Shown here: piece after piece, positions 7,781-15,624 of the stretch
Layout of the letters: the number at the start of each line of letters is the position of its first letter
Numbering within the stretch: the stretch's first letter is position 1
Origin: an uncultured Nocardioides sp.
Lineage (GTDB): Bacteria > Actinomycetota > Actinomycetes > Propionibacteriales > Nocardioidaceae
Direction of reading: 5' to 3'
Length of the DNA: 64,000 nt
Assembly (NCBI RefSeq): GCF_947488025.1
Contig: NZ_CANKYS010000008.1
Location: 62,001 to 126,000, forward strand
Translations under genes and position numbers: made by a program
Notes under the pieces: model-generated
The model's input: only the letters and a program-made list of their open reading frames with translations
The model's database searches: none
Told to the model about the DNA's origin: nothing

Positions 7781-8377
7781 TCAGGCCCGGCGGGCGAGCT
7801 CCTCGTGGATCGCCTCCACCTGCTGGCGCAGGTCGTCGAGCGAGCCGGTGTTGTCGACCACGTGCGTGGCGATCGCCCGTCGCTGCTCGCGGGTCGCCTG
7901 CGCCGCGATGCGGGACTCGGCCTCCTCGCGGGTCCAGCCCCGGTCCTCGACCATCCGCTGCACCTGCAGCTCCGTGGGGGCGTCGACCACGACGACCGCG
8001 TCGAAGGACCCGGCCCGCCCGACCTCGGCCAGCAGGGGGATGTCGTGGACCACGACCGCGTGCTCCGGTGCATCCGCCTCCAGCTCGGCGCTGCGCCGGT
8101 GCACCAGCGGGTGGATGATCGCCTCGAGCCGGCGGCGCGCGTCGGGGTCGGCGAAGACGAGGGCGCCCATGGCGGCCCGGTCGAGGTCGCCGTCCGGCGT
8201 GAGGACCTCCGGACCGAACTCCGCGACCACGGCGACCAGACCCGGCGTCCCGCGCGCCACGACCTCGCGGGCGATCAGGTCGGCGTCGATGACGACGGCG
8301 CCCAGCTCGGCGAGGATCACCGAGACCGTGCTCTTGCCCGAGGCGATGCCGCCGGTCAGGCCGACACGAATGGTCAC
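7781..8377 (-). CDS. coaE: dephospho-CoA kinase
   Basis: A 198-residue cytosolic kinase that phosphorylates the 3'-hydroxyl of dephospho-CoA, the last step of coenzyme A synthesis. The P-loop GGIASGKS is at residues 9-16, and the CoA-binding segment includes DADLIAREVV (about 32-41). The lid helix contains the family's Arg-rich RIAAQATREQRR. GTG at 8377 follows a GGAGGA ribosome site and overlaps the stop of the upstream marR gene by 4 nt (GTGA), so the two are translationally coupled. This is an odd pairing, since in relatives coaE sits next to rpsA; here rpsA is about 7 kb away. Only the kinase is present, without the extra C-terminal UPF0157-like domain found in mycobacterial CoaE. Confidence 0.93.
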   Translation of the reverse strand: MTIRVGLTGGIASGKSTVSVILAELGAVVIDADLIAREVVARGTPGLVAVVAEFGPEVLTPDGDLDRAAMGALVFADPDARRRLEAIIHPLVHRRSAELEADAPEHAVVVHDIPLLAEVGRAGSFDAVVVVDAPTELQVQRMVEDRGWTREEAESRIAAQATREQRRAIATHVVDNTGSLDDLRQQVEAIHEELARRA

Positions 8378-8805
8378 AGGTCCTCCCCCACGACGACGGC
8401 CAGGATCTCGTGGAGCGTACGACGCTGGGCGGGCGTGAGCACGTCGAGGACCCGCTGCGACGCGTCGCGGCGTACGTCGTCGACCTGCGCCAGCAGCCGG
8501 CGCCCGTCCTCGGTGGGCACCAGCCGGGTGGCCCGGCGGTCGGTGGGGTCGGGCTCGCGCCGCACCCAACCCCGCTCCTCGAGCGCGTCGGCGACCTCGG
8601 TCGCGGAGCGGGGAGCGATCCGCAGAGCCTCGGCGAGGGCCGAGGGTCGCATCGCGTCGGCACCGCCCAGCACGCGCAGCGCCCTCGCCTGCGACGGGGT
8701 GACGTCCCACGCGGCGAGCGCCTCGACGTGGGCACGTCGCACCCGACGGGCCAGCGCCATGACCAGGTCGCCGGTCGTCGGCTCGGGCCCCCTCGTCCGG
8801 TCCAC
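8374..8805 (-). CDS. MarR-family transcriptional regulator
   Basis: A 143-residue winged-helix repressor-type protein. Dimerisation helices flank the DNA-binding core: helix-turn-helix around MRPSALAEALRIAPRSATEVADAL (about 52-75), then the wing RREPDPTDRRATRLVPT (about 82-98), which is the classic MarR D-x-R-A/D-x-R pattern. GTG at 8805 has a GGAGG site 7 nt upstream. It is divergent from an ABC exporter gene across 83 bases that contain a perfect palindrome, so it very likely represses itself and the exporter until a ligand binds. Its stop overlaps the start of coaE by 4 nt. The ligand is unknown. Confidence 0.92.
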   Translation of the reverse strand: MDRTRGPEPTTGDLVMALARRVRRAHVEALAAWDVTPSQARALRVLGGADAMRPSALAEALRIAPRSATEVADALEERGWVRREPDPTDRRATRLVPTEDGRRLLAQVDDVRRDASQRVLDVLTPAQRRTLHEILAVVVGEDL

Positions 8806-8835
8806 GGGAATACCTCCGCCTGCCTCTCGGTTGCA

Positions 8836-8860
8836 GCCTCATAGTGAGGCTACCTCACTA
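8836..8860. promoter_or_regulatory. overlapping palindromes, probable MarR operator
   Basis: TAGTGAGGCTACCTCACTA (8842-8860) is a perfect 8-3-8 dyad. It shares bases with a second perfect dyad, GCCTCA-TAG-TGAGGC (8836-8850). Both lie between the divergent marR and ABC transporter starts, 31-55 bases from each start codon. Spacing and symmetry fit a MarR dimer, possibly two dimers on overlapping sites. Confidence 0.75.
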
Positions 8861-8888
8861 CCTTCGCACACCGAGAGGAGCTGGTCGG

Positions 8889-10733
8889 ATGACTGACCAC
8901 CCCGACTCCCGTCCGGACTCCCGGGGCAGACGCTCCCGCGGCGGTCGCCCCGATCCTGCCGACCTGCGGCAGCTCGCGGACTCCCCCGTGTCCCTGCGCC
9001 GCATCGCCGGCCTCTTCACCCCGCACCGCGCGACCCTGACCGTCGTGGTCGCGCTCATCGTGCTGAGCTCGCTCGTCGGGCTCGCCCAGCCGTTCCTCGT
9101 CCGGCACGTCATCGACGAGGCACTCCCCCACCAGGACGTGAGCCTGCTGCTGCTCCTGGTCGGCGCCATGATCGGCGTCGCCGTCGCGACCGCCGTGATC
9201 GGCGTCGTGCAGACCTGGCTGTCCACCGCGGTGGGGCAGCGCGTCATGCACCGCCTGCGGAGCGACCTGTTCGCCCACCTCCAACGACAGTCGCTCGACT
9301 TCTTCACCCGTACCCGCGGCGGTGAGGTGCAGTCGCGCCTGGTCAACGACATCGGCAGCATGCAGGGCGTCGTCACCCAGACGGCGACGTCGATCGCCGC
9401 CAACGTCACCGTGGTCGTCGGCACGGCCGTCGCCATGGTCGCGCTGAGCTGGCGCCTCGCCCTGATCTCGCTCGTGGTGCTGCCACCTGCCGTCCTGCTC
9501 ACCCGGCAGGTCGCCCGGATGCGGCACCGGATCACCGGCGAGCGCCAGCGGCGCCTCGCCGACCTCCACGTCCAGATCGAGGAGGGTCTCTCAGTCAGCG
9601 GCGTGCTGCTCACCAAGACCCTCGGCGCCTCACCGCGCCTGACCGCGCGGTTCGAGGAGACCTCCGCCGACCTCGTCGGCCTCGAGATCCGCTCCCGTCT
9701 CGCCGGTCGCTGGCGGATGGCGACGATGAACGTCGTCTTCGCCGCCGTCCCGGCCGCGATCTACCTCGCCGCCGGCTTTCCGGCCACCTCGGGCGGGATG
9801 ACGATCGGCACGCTCGTCGCCTTCGTCGCGCTGCAGGGCACGCTGTTCCGTCCGCTCATGGGGCTGCTCAACGTCGGGGTCGACCTCACCGCCTCGCTGG
9901 CGCTCTTCAGCCGGATCTTCGAGTACGCGGACCTCCCCGTCGACATCGGCGAGCCCGACGTGCCGGTCCGGATCGACCGGCACCGCGTGCGCGGCGAGGT
10001 CCGCTTCGAGCGGGTCGGCTTCTCGTACGACGGCGAGCGCGCCGTGCTGTCCGAGGTCGACCTCGTCGTGCCCGCGGGCGGCACGCTCGCCCTGGTGGGC
10101 GAGACCGGCAGCGGCAAGTCGACCCTCGCCGCACTCGTGCCCCGGCTGCACGACGTGACGTCGGGCCGGGTGCTCGTGGACGGGGTCGACGTCCGCGACC
10201 TCGCCGCCGGCGACCTGGCCGCCGTCGTCGGCGTGGTCACCCAGGAGACCTACCTGATGCATGCGAGTGTCCGGGACAACCTGCGCCATGCCCACCCGGA
10301 GGCCACCGATGCCGAGATCGAGCAGGCCTGCCGCACGGCACGCATCCACGACCTGATCGCCTCTCTTCCCGACGGCTACGACACCGTCGTGGGCTCACGC
10401 GGGCACCGGTTCTCCGGCGGCGAGCAGCAACGGCTGGCCATCGCCCGCACCCTGCTGCGCGACCCGGCCGTGCTCGTCCTCGACGAGGCCACGAGTGCGC
10501 TCGACAACGAGACCGAGCGCGCCATCCTGGCCACGCTCGACGAGGTGACCCGGAGCCGTACGACGATCACGATCGCCCACCGTCTGTCCACCGTCCGCGA
10601 CGCCGACCAGATCGCGGTGCTCCACGCGGGGCGCGTCGTCGAGCTCGGCACCCACGAGGAGCTGCTGCTGCAGGGCGGCCGCTACGCCGACCTCGTCCGC
10701 GGCGGGCTCGGCGCAGAGCCCGCGGCCGCCTGA
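8889..10733 (+). CDS. ABC transporter, fused permease and ATPase (exporter type)
   Basis: A 614-residue half-transporter of the multidrug/lipid exporter type that works as a homo- or heterodimer in the membrane. After a basic 40-residue N-terminus, six membrane helices span about 48-320. The ATPase domain has Walker A GETGSGKST (about 404), Q-loop VTQETYL, signature FSGGEQQRLAIA (about 508), Walker B VLVLDEATSALD and the H-loop IAHRLSTV. ATG 8889 follows GAGAGGAG; an upstream in-frame start at 8844 would overlap the operator. It is divergently controlled with marR, which suggests an inducible efflux pump, though the substrate cannot be inferred. No partner half-transporter is adjacent, so a homodimer is likely. 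It ends in tandem terminator hairpins. Confidence 0.93.
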   Translation: MTDHPDSRPDSRGRRSRGGRPDPADLRQLADSPVSLRRIAGLFTPHRATLTVVVALIVLSSLVGLAQPFLVRHVIDEALPHQDVSLLLLLVGAMIGVAVATAVIGVVQTWLSTAVGQRVMHRLRSDLFAHLQRQSLDFFTRTRGGEVQSRLVNDIGSMQGVVTQTATSIAANVTVVVGTAVAMVALSWRLALISLVVLPPAVLLTRQVARMRHRITGERQRRLADLHVQIEEGLSVSGVLLTKTLGASPRLTARFEETSADLVGLEIRSRLAGRWRMATMNVVFAAVPAAIYLAAGFPATSGGMTIGTLVAFVALQGTLFRPLMGLLNVGVDLTASLALFSRIFEYADLPVDIGEPDVPVRIDRHRVRGEVRFERVGFSYDGERAVLSEVDLVVPAGGTLALVGETGSGKSTLAALVPRLHDVTSGRVLVDGVDVRDLAAGDLAAVVGVVTQETYLMHASVRDNLRHAHPEATDAEIEQACRTARIHDLIASLPDGYDTVVGSRGHRFSGGEQQRLAIARTLLRDPAVLVLDEATSALDNETERAILATLDEVTRSRTTITIAHRLSTVRDADQIAVLHAGRVVELGTHEELLLQGGRYADLVRGGLGAEPAAA

Positions 10734-10740
10734 CCCCGGA

Positions 10741-10791
10741 CGGGCAGGAAGCGCCCGGTCGCCGACCCGGGCGGGCAGGAAGCGCCCGGTC
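10741..10791. terminator. tandem hairpin repeat between convergent genes
   Basis: The 20-base unit CGGGCAGGAAGCGCCCGGTC occurs twice in direct orientation (10741-10760 and 10772-10791), 11 bases apart. Each folds as a GGGC/GCCC stem-loop. The second copy covers the last bases of the aminotransferase gene. The position between convergent stops suggests a bidirectional terminator made by duplication. Confidence 0.65.
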
Positions 10792-12073
10792 AGCGGTCGG
10801 CGGCCGCCTTCTCCGCTGCCGCGAGCAGCACGCAGGTCGCCACGGCCACCATGGCCTGGGTGACCTCGCCGAGCGGCGGCATCGTGGGCGCCAGCCGGAT
10901 GTTCGTGTCGTCCGGGTCCTGCTTGTAGGGGAACGACGACCCGGCGGGCGTCAGCGCGATGCCGGCCTCCTTGGCGAGGGCGACGACGCGGCTCGCGGTG
11001 CCGGGCACCACGTCGAGGTTCACGAAGTAGCCACCGGTCGGGGAGTTCCAGGTCGCGACACCGCGCCCGCCGAGCCGCTCCGTCAGCACCCGGTCCACCT
11101 CGGCGAACTTGGGCGCGATGATCGCCCGGTGCTTGGCCATGTGGTCGCGCACGCCCTGCGGAGAGCCGAAGAACTCCGCGTGCCGCAGGTGGTTGACCTT
11201 GTCCGGCCCGATCGAGCCGTTGCCGAGGTGCTGGAGGTACCAGCCGACGTTGCCGGCGGAGGCGGCCAGGAAGGCCACGCCCGCGCCTGCGTAGCTGATC
11301 TTGGAGGTCGACGCGAACATGATCGGCCGGTCCGGGTGCCCCGCGGCGGACGCCAGGGTGAGGATGTCGGCACTCTTGGCCTCGTCCTCGGTGAGGTGGT
11401 GCAGGGCGTAGGCGTTGTCCCAGAAGATCTTGAAGTCCGGCGCGGCGGTCGGCATCGCTGCGAGCCGGGCGGCGACGTCCTGGCTGCAGACAGCACCCGT
11501 GGGGTTGGCGTAGGTCGGGACGATCCACATCCCCTTGATGCTCGGGTCGTCGGCGACGAGCGCAGCGACGGCCCCGACGTCGGGGCCGTCGTCGTTCATC
11601 GGCACGGTCACCATCTCGATGCCGAGGCTCTCGAGCAGGGTGAAGTGGCGGTCGTAGCCCGGCACCGGGCACACGAAGCGGACCTTCTCCTCCTTGCCCC
11701 ACGGCCGCTCGGAGTCGGTCGCGCCGAAGAGCATCATCCAGACCAGGCAGTCGCGCATGATGGACAGGCTCGAGTTGCCGCCGGCGACCACCTGGTCGGG
11801 CTCGACCCACAGCAGCTCGGCGAACATCTCCCGCAGCTCGCGCAGACCCTCGAGGCCGCCGTAGTTGCGGACGTCGACGCCACTGGCGTCCTTGGTCGAC
11901 GTCGGCAGCCGGAGCAGGTCGTCGGCGAGGTCGAGCTGCTGGGACGACGGCTTGCCGCGCGTGAGGTCGAGCCTGAGACCCTGCGCCTTGAGCTGCTCGT
12001 AGGCTGCCCGCTGCTCGTCGAGCAGGACGGCGAGGTCGTCGGCGGACAGGTCGGCCAGCGCAGTCGCGTTCAC
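10790..12073 (-). CDS. aspT: aspartate aminotransferase, AspT type (class I fold)
   Basis: A 427-residue PLP-dependent cytosolic aminotransferase, most likely interconverting aspartate/2-oxoglutarate and oxaloacetate/glutamate. The sequence closely follows the unusual AspT group of Corynebacterium rather than classical AspC: DLTRGKPSSQQLDLA (36-50), DVRNYGGLEG (67-76), CPVPGYDRHF (135-144), NPTG (190-193), WDNAYALHHLT (218-228) and the Schiff-base Lys258 in STSKISYAGAG. Length matches that group. GTG at 12073 lies 6 nt after a TAGGCT -10 box, so the mRNA is probably leaderless. It is a single-gene unit between two terminator regions, upstream of the ABC exporter's convergent end. A related function such as aromatic or MocR-like aminotransferase cannot be fully excluded. 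Confidence 0.9.
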   Translation of the reverse strand: MNATALADLSADDLAVLLDEQRAAYEQLKAQGLRLDLTRGKPSSQQLDLADDLLRLPTSTKDASGVDVRNYGGLEGLRELREMFAELLWVEPDQVVAGGNSSLSIMRDCLVWMMLFGATDSERPWGKEEKVRFVCPVPGYDRHFTLLESLGIEMVTVPMNDDGPDVGAVAALVADDPSIKGMWIVPTYANPTGAVCSQDVAARLAAMPTAAPDFKIFWDNAYALHHLTEDEAKSADILTLASAAGHPDRPIMFASTSKISYAGAGVAFLAASAGNVGWYLQHLGNGSIGPDKVNHLRHAEFFGSPQGVRDHMAKHRAIIAPKFAEVDRVLTERLGGRGVATWNSPTGGYFVNLDVVPGTASRVVALAKEAGIALTPAGSSFPYKQDPDDTNIRLAPTMPPLGEVTQAMVAVATCVLLAAAEKAAADR

Positions 12074-12079
12074 GGCTCC

Positions 12080-12085
12080 AGCCTA
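12080..12085 (-). promoter_or_regulatory. -10 box (TAGGCT), leaderless promoter of aspT
   Basis: TAGGCT on the minus strand followed by GGAGCC and the GTG start at 12073. The GGAG so close to GTG would be too near to serve as a ribosome site, so leaderless initiation fits better. Confidence 0.65.
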
Positions 12086-12095
12086 GAGGTCGCCC

Positions 12096-12130
12096 GGCCG
12101 TGCCCTCACGGCCGTTCCGCCCGTGGAACG
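12096..12130 (-). terminator. two adjacent hairpins after GlxA-type regulator gene
   Basis: GGCCGTG-CCCT-CACGGCC (12096-12113) and CGTTCC/GGAACG (12113-12118 with 12125-12130) form stems of 7 and 6 bp. They fall between the regulator stop (12146) and the aspT promoter on the same strand, so they probably insulate aspT from read-through. Confidence 0.55.
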
Positions 12131-12145
12131 TCCCGCCGCTCGGAC

Positions 12146-13096
12146 TCAGGCCGTCAGTCGGAAGCTGCGCCGGTACTCCTGCGGACTGACCCCGCGGGAG
12201 CGGCCGAAGTGGTGGCGAAGCGTCGCGGCGTTGCCGAAGCCGACCTCGGAAGCCACCCAGTCGATCGAGTGGTCGGTCTGCTCGAGCAGCTCCTGGGCGG
12301 CGCGCACCCGCTCGCCGAGGATCCAGCTGTAGGGCGTCGTGCCGGTCTCCTCCTTGAACCGTCGCGCGAAGGTCCGGGCCGACATGTGCATCTGCCGGGC
12401 CAGCGTCTCCACATCGAGCTCCTCGGCGAGGTGGGAGCTGATCCACGCCAGCAGCGGCGCGAGGGCCTCGGACTCACACACCGGGACGGGGCGGGCGATG
12501 TACTGCGCCTGGCCGCCGTCGCGGTGCGGCGGGACGACCATGCGCCGCGCCGTCGTGGCGGCGACCTTCGCGCCGAACTGCTGGCGCATCACGTGGAGCG
12601 CGGCGTCGAGCACGGCCGCGGAGCCCGCGCCGGTCACGATCGAGCCGTCCTGCACGTAGAGGACGTCGGGGTCGACGACCGCCTGGGGGAACCGAGCCGC
12701 CAGCTCGGCGGCGTAGCGCCAGTGGGTCGTGCAGCGACGGCCGTCGAGCAGCCCCGCATCGCCCAGCATGAAGGTCGCCGAGCAGTGGGCGAAGAGCATT
12801 GCGCCGCGCGCGTGCGCGGACCGCAGCAGCTCGGACACCTCCGGCGACGTGCCGCGGTGGTCGCTCTTGGGCGCCAGGCAGATGAGGTCCGCGTCGGCAG
12901 CCGCGTCCAGCCCGTGCTCGACGTGCAGGTCGAACCCCGCGCGGGTGTGCAGCCGCCCGGGCCGCGGCGTGACGACCGTGAAGTCGAAGACGGGGTTGTC
13001 GTCCTCGGGGTGGTAGGGCTCGGCCCAGACCTCGCACAGCGCCCCGAGCCCGAACGGCTCCGGCTGCTCCTGCACCACCACGGCGACCTTTTGCAT
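12146..13096 (-). CDS. GlxA-family transcriptional regulator (DJ-1/PfpI plus AraC HTH)
   Basis: A 316-residue regulator with an N-terminal DJ-1/PfpI-like class I amidotransferase fold (about 1-190; segments LICLAPKS and FAHCSATFMLGDAGLLDGRRCTTHW-type region) and a C-terminal AraC helix-turn-helix pair (about 215-312; MSARTFARRFKEETGTTPYSW, then VASEVGFGNAATLRHHFGR). Such proteins usually activate catabolic or stress genes; the amidotransferase domain acts as a sensor rather than an enzyme. The nucleophile-elbow Cys is present (AHCSA). ATG at 13096 is used because the family begins MxKVAVVV. It is divergent from a small membrane protein and an acyl-CoA synthetase, across a region with a perfect GTGGCAGGAA dyad, its probable operator. 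Confidence 0.9.
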   Translation of the reverse strand: MQKVAVVVQEQPEPFGLGALCEVWAEPYHPEDDNPVFDFTVVTPRPGRLHTRAGFDLHVEHGLDAAADADLICLAPKSDHRGTSPEVSELLRSAHARGAMLFAHCSATFMLGDAGLLDGRRCTTHWRYAAELAARFPQAVVDPDVLYVQDGSIVTGAGSAAVLDAALHVMRQQFGAKVAATTARRMVVPPHRDGGQAQYIARPVPVCESEALAPLLAWISSHLAEELDVETLARQMHMSARTFARRFKEETGTTPYSWILGERVRAAQELLEQTDHSIDWVASEVGFGNAATLRHHFGRSRGVSPQEYRRSFRLTA

Positions 13097-13117
13097 CTCA
13101 GCAGCGTGCCACGAGTC

Positions 13118-13166
13118 GTGGCAGGAAATCAACCCACATTGTCATTCCTGCCACTGGTGGCAGGAA
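13118..13166. promoter_or_regulatory. probable operator of GlxA-type regulator: dyad plus extra half-site
   Basis: Arms TTCCTGCCAC (13145-13154) and GTGGCAGGAA (13157-13166) form a perfect 10-2-10 palindrome. A third perfect copy, GTGGCAGGAA, lies at 13118-13127, 39 bases from its direct-repeat partner. All sit in the 94-base gap between divergent starts. AraC-type factors bind direct or inverted half-sites of about this size. Confidence 0.72.
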
Positions 13167-13190
13167 GCAGATGGGCGAATGATTGCTGCC

Positions 13191-13349
13191 ATGGACACCA
13201 TCATCGCCTTCCTGGTCCTGGCCACCGCCATCGCGCTCCTGGTCAGCTACGCCCGCCACGACCGGTTCGCCGGCCACGCGTCCACTACCCACCCGGTCGA
13301 CGACCTCGGTCCTGTCGAGGAGCGCTTCCACCTCGTCCCACGCGGCTGA
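13191..13349 (+). CDS. small single-helix membrane protein
   Basis: A 52-residue protein of unknown function. Residues 4-20 (TIIAFLVLATAIALLVS) form one membrane helix with the N-terminus outside or only three residues long. The soluble tail is charged and carries His, Asp and Arg (AGHAS, DDLGPVEERFHLVPRG). ATG 13191 lies just after the GTGGCAGGAA dyad, with no strong ribosome site. It ends 37 bases before the acyl-CoA synthetase start on the same strand, so the two probably share a transcript controlled by the divergent GlxA-type regulator. The codon pattern (nearly all third positions G/C) supports real coding. Confidence 0.6.
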   Translation: MDTIIAFLVLATAIALLVSYARHDRFAGHASTTHPVDDLGPVEERFHLVPRG

Positions 13350-13386
13350 CTGCCTCGGCCTGCACGCACGCGGGCACAATGCCCCC

Positions 13387-14661
13387 ATGGACGGACCAGG
13401 CACCGCTGACGCCCTCGCCGCAGGCGCCCGGGTGGCCCTGCTGGTCCCCGGCTCGCCGCCGTACGTCGACCTGGTCCTGGCGCTGCTGGCCGACGGGATC
13501 TTTCCCGTGCCGCTCGATCCTGCGCTCACGCAGGCGGAGCGCGACCGGATCCTCGATCCGATCGCCCCCGACCTCGTCGTCACCTCGCAGGCGCAGGTGG
13601 AGCAGCTGCTGGCCGCCCGGCGCGGCCGGTCCCGGTCGCTGCCGCTCGGCCGGCCGATCCACTGCACCAGCGGGACGACCGGCACACCGAAGGGCGTGTG
13701 GTCCGGGCTCCTCCCCGAGACCGAGGCAGCCGCCCTGGTCGGCGAGGAGCGCGACCTGTGGGGCTTCGCCGCGGGCGACGTCAACCTGGTGCTGAGCCCG
13801 CTCCACCACTCCGCCCCGCTCCGCTTCGCTACCGGCACCCTGCTCGCCGGCGGCCGGATCGTGGTGCCGGGGAAGTTCGACCCGGCCGTGGTGACGGCGG
13901 CGATCGAGCGCGATCGGCCGACGACGATGTTCTGCGTGCCGACGCACCTGCAGCGGCTCCTCGCCCACTGGGACACCGCGGGCGTCCCGGACCTGTCGTC
14001 CTTCCGGCTCGTCGCCCATGCGGGCGCCCCCTGCCCGCCGCAGGTCAAGCACCGGCTGGTCGAGCTGTTCCCCGACGGCTCGACGTGGGAGTTCTACGGC
14101 TCGACCGAGGGCCAGTTCACCGCGTGCCGCTCCGAGGAGTGGCTGGCGAACCCCGGCACGGTGGGGCGGGCCCGCCCCGGCCGCACCCTGACCACCGACG
14201 ACGACGGCCGGATCTGGTGCGCCGTGCCGCAGCACGCCCGGTTCACCTACCTCGGTGCCCCCGAGCAGACGGCGGCGGCCTGGCGCGACACCCCGCACGG
14301 GCCGGCGTTCACCGTCGGTGACGTCGGGAGGATCGACCCCGACGGCTACCTCCACCTCGAGGGCCGGCGCACCGACCTGATCATCACCGGCGGCGTCAAC
14401 GTCTACCCGCTCGAGGTCGAGAACGCCCTGCGCGAGGTCGAGGGAGTCGACGACGTCGCCGTCTTCGGCGTGCCCGACGACCGGTGGGGCCAGCGGGTGT
14501 GCGCCGCCGTGGTGGGTGACGTCACGACGGACGCCCTCGACGCCCATGCCCGCCTGGTCCTGGCGCCGGCCAAGCGTCCCAAGGACTACCTCGGCGTCGC
14601 CGGCCTGCCGATGACGGCCACCGGCAAGGTGCGGCGCGACGCGCTCGCCGACCTCCTCTGA
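13387..14661 (+). CDS. short acyl-CoA synthetase / AMP-binding (ANL) enzyme
   Basis: A 424-residue adenylate-forming enzyme that would activate a carboxylic acid as acyl-AMP and, usually, transfer it to CoA. ANL motifs in order: CTSGTTGTPKG (93-103), YGSTEG (about 238), GDVGRIDPDGYLHLEGRRTD (core motif with Asp and Arg), GGVNVYPLEVEN hinge region, and the C-terminal catalytic Lys in TATGKVRRDAL (about Lys414). It is about 80-100 residues shorter than typical family members because the N-terminal subdomain is compressed (the protein reaches the phosphate-binding loop by residue 93), as in some short standalone ligases. ATG 13387 follows GCCCCC with no ribosome site. The substrate is unknown. 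It is probably co-transcribed with the small membrane protein upstream. Confidence 0.87.
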   Translation: MDGPGTADALAAGARVALLVPGSPPYVDLVLALLADGIFPVPLDPALTQAERDRILDPIAPDLVVTSQAQVEQLLAARRGRSRSLPLGRPIHCTSGTTGTPKGVWSGLLPETEAAALVGEERDLWGFAAGDVNLVLSPLHHSAPLRFATGTLLAGGRIVVPGKFDPAVVTAAIERDRPTTMFCVPTHLQRLLAHWDTAGVPDLSSFRLVAHAGAPCPPQVKHRLVELFPDGSTWEFYGSTEGQFTACRSEEWLANPGTVGRARPGRTLTTDDDGRIWCAVPQHARFTYLGAPEQTAAAWRDTPHGPAFTVGDVGRIDPDGYLHLEGRRTDLIITGGVNVYPLEVENALREVEGVDDVAVFGVPDDRWGQRVCAAVVGDVTTDALDAHARLVLAPAKRPKDYLGVAGLPMTATGKVRRDALADLL

Positions 14662-14665
14662 GGCC

Positions 14666-15508
14666 TCAGGCCGCCCACACCGGACCCACCTGGTCGACGA
14701 GGTCGCGGGACTGGCGCAGCCCGGCCTCGGCCGCGACGGCGCGCTTGGCGGGGTCGAGCAGGTTGCGGCCGAAGGCGGCCAGCGCCTCCGGGTCCGGCGT
14801 CACCACCGACCAGGCACGCGGTGCGACGCGCTCGAGCTGGGCCCGGATGGACACCTTCTTGCTCACCGACCGCGGCAGGGGCGCCAGCACGATGACGCGC
14901 TCGGCTCCGCGGGCCACGTCGACGTTGGCCGTGGACCGCATGCCGCCGTCCATGTAGGTGCGCCCGCCGATCTCCACGGGCGGCCACACGGTCGGGACGG
15001 CACAGCTGGCAGCGACGGCCGCGACCAGGTCGACGCCCGAGTCCGGGCCGAAGACGGTGAACTCACCGCTGGTGGCGTCGACCGCAGTGATGCGCAGGTC
15101 GCGGTCGGGCCAGTCGTGGACCGGCAACCGGGCGCGGATCACGCCCTCGCGGTCCACGCTCCCGGGGGCGTGGGACGCGTGGGCGACCCGTCCGACGCGG
15201 GCGAGCTTGTCGCGGCCGCTCCCGGGCAGCACGTAGGGCGGGACGAGCTTGAGCGCCGCGATGCGGGAGAGCCGACCCCCCAGCTCGGCGTCGGCCGGCT
15301 CGAGCTGGGCGGCGTACAGCTCTTCGAGCGGGACGCTGTTGGTCACCTGCGCACCCACGACCGATCCGGCGGAGGTGCCGACGACGGTGTCGGCGTCGGC
15401 GAGGTCCACACCCGCCCGCGCCAGGCCGGTGAGGATCCCGAGCTGCCAGGCGATCCCGGTGATGCCCCCGCCGCCGAGCACCAGGGCTGACGTTCCGCTT
15501 CCTGTCAT
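14666..15508 (-). CDS. patatin-like phospholipase
   Basis: A 280-residue serine lipase-like protein with the catalytic dyad of patatins. The oxyanion loop GGGGITG is at 12-18, the nucleophile elbow GTSAG at 44-48 (Ser46), and the catalytic Asp in the YMDGGM motif at Asp187. There is no signal peptide, so it is probably cytosolic or peripheral, hydrolysing acyl esters of phospholipids or related lipids. Length fits the bacterial RssA/YchK-like group. The gene is convergent with the acyl-CoA synthetase (stops 4 bases apart) and lies downstream of rpsA on the same strand, separated from it by a strong terminator, so it has its own promoter. Confidence 0.9.
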   Translation of the reverse strand: MTGSGTSALVLGGGGITGIAWQLGILTGLARAGVDLADADTVVGTSAGSVVGAQVTNSVPLEELYAAQLEPADAELGGRLSRIAALKLVPPYVLPGSGRDKLARVGRVAHASHAPGSVDREGVIRARLPVHDWPDRDLRITAVDATSGEFTVFGPDSGVDLVAAVAASCAVPTVWPPVEIGGRTYMDGGMRSTANVDVARGAERVIVLAPLPRSVSKKVSIRAQLERVAPRAWSVVTPDPEALAAFGRNLLDPAKRAVAAEAGLRQSRDLVDQVGPVWAA

Positions 15509-15559
15509 GGGGCCAGTTCTAGCGGATCGCCCCTGACGACGGCACCCACCCGGCAGACG

Positions 15560-15595
15560 ACGACGGCCCGCCGGGTCTCCCCGGCGGGCCGTCGT
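15560..15595 (-). terminator. rpsA terminator
   Basis: Perfect 16-bp stem: ACGACGGCCCGCCGGG (15560-15575) pairs with CCCGGCGGGCCGTCGT (15580-15595) across a 4-nt loop (TCTC). It is 30 bases past the rpsA stop. No T-run follows, as usual in this group. Confidence 0.88.
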
Positions 15596-15624
15596 GGTGG
15601 TGCTCAGATCAGTGGATCAGCCGA

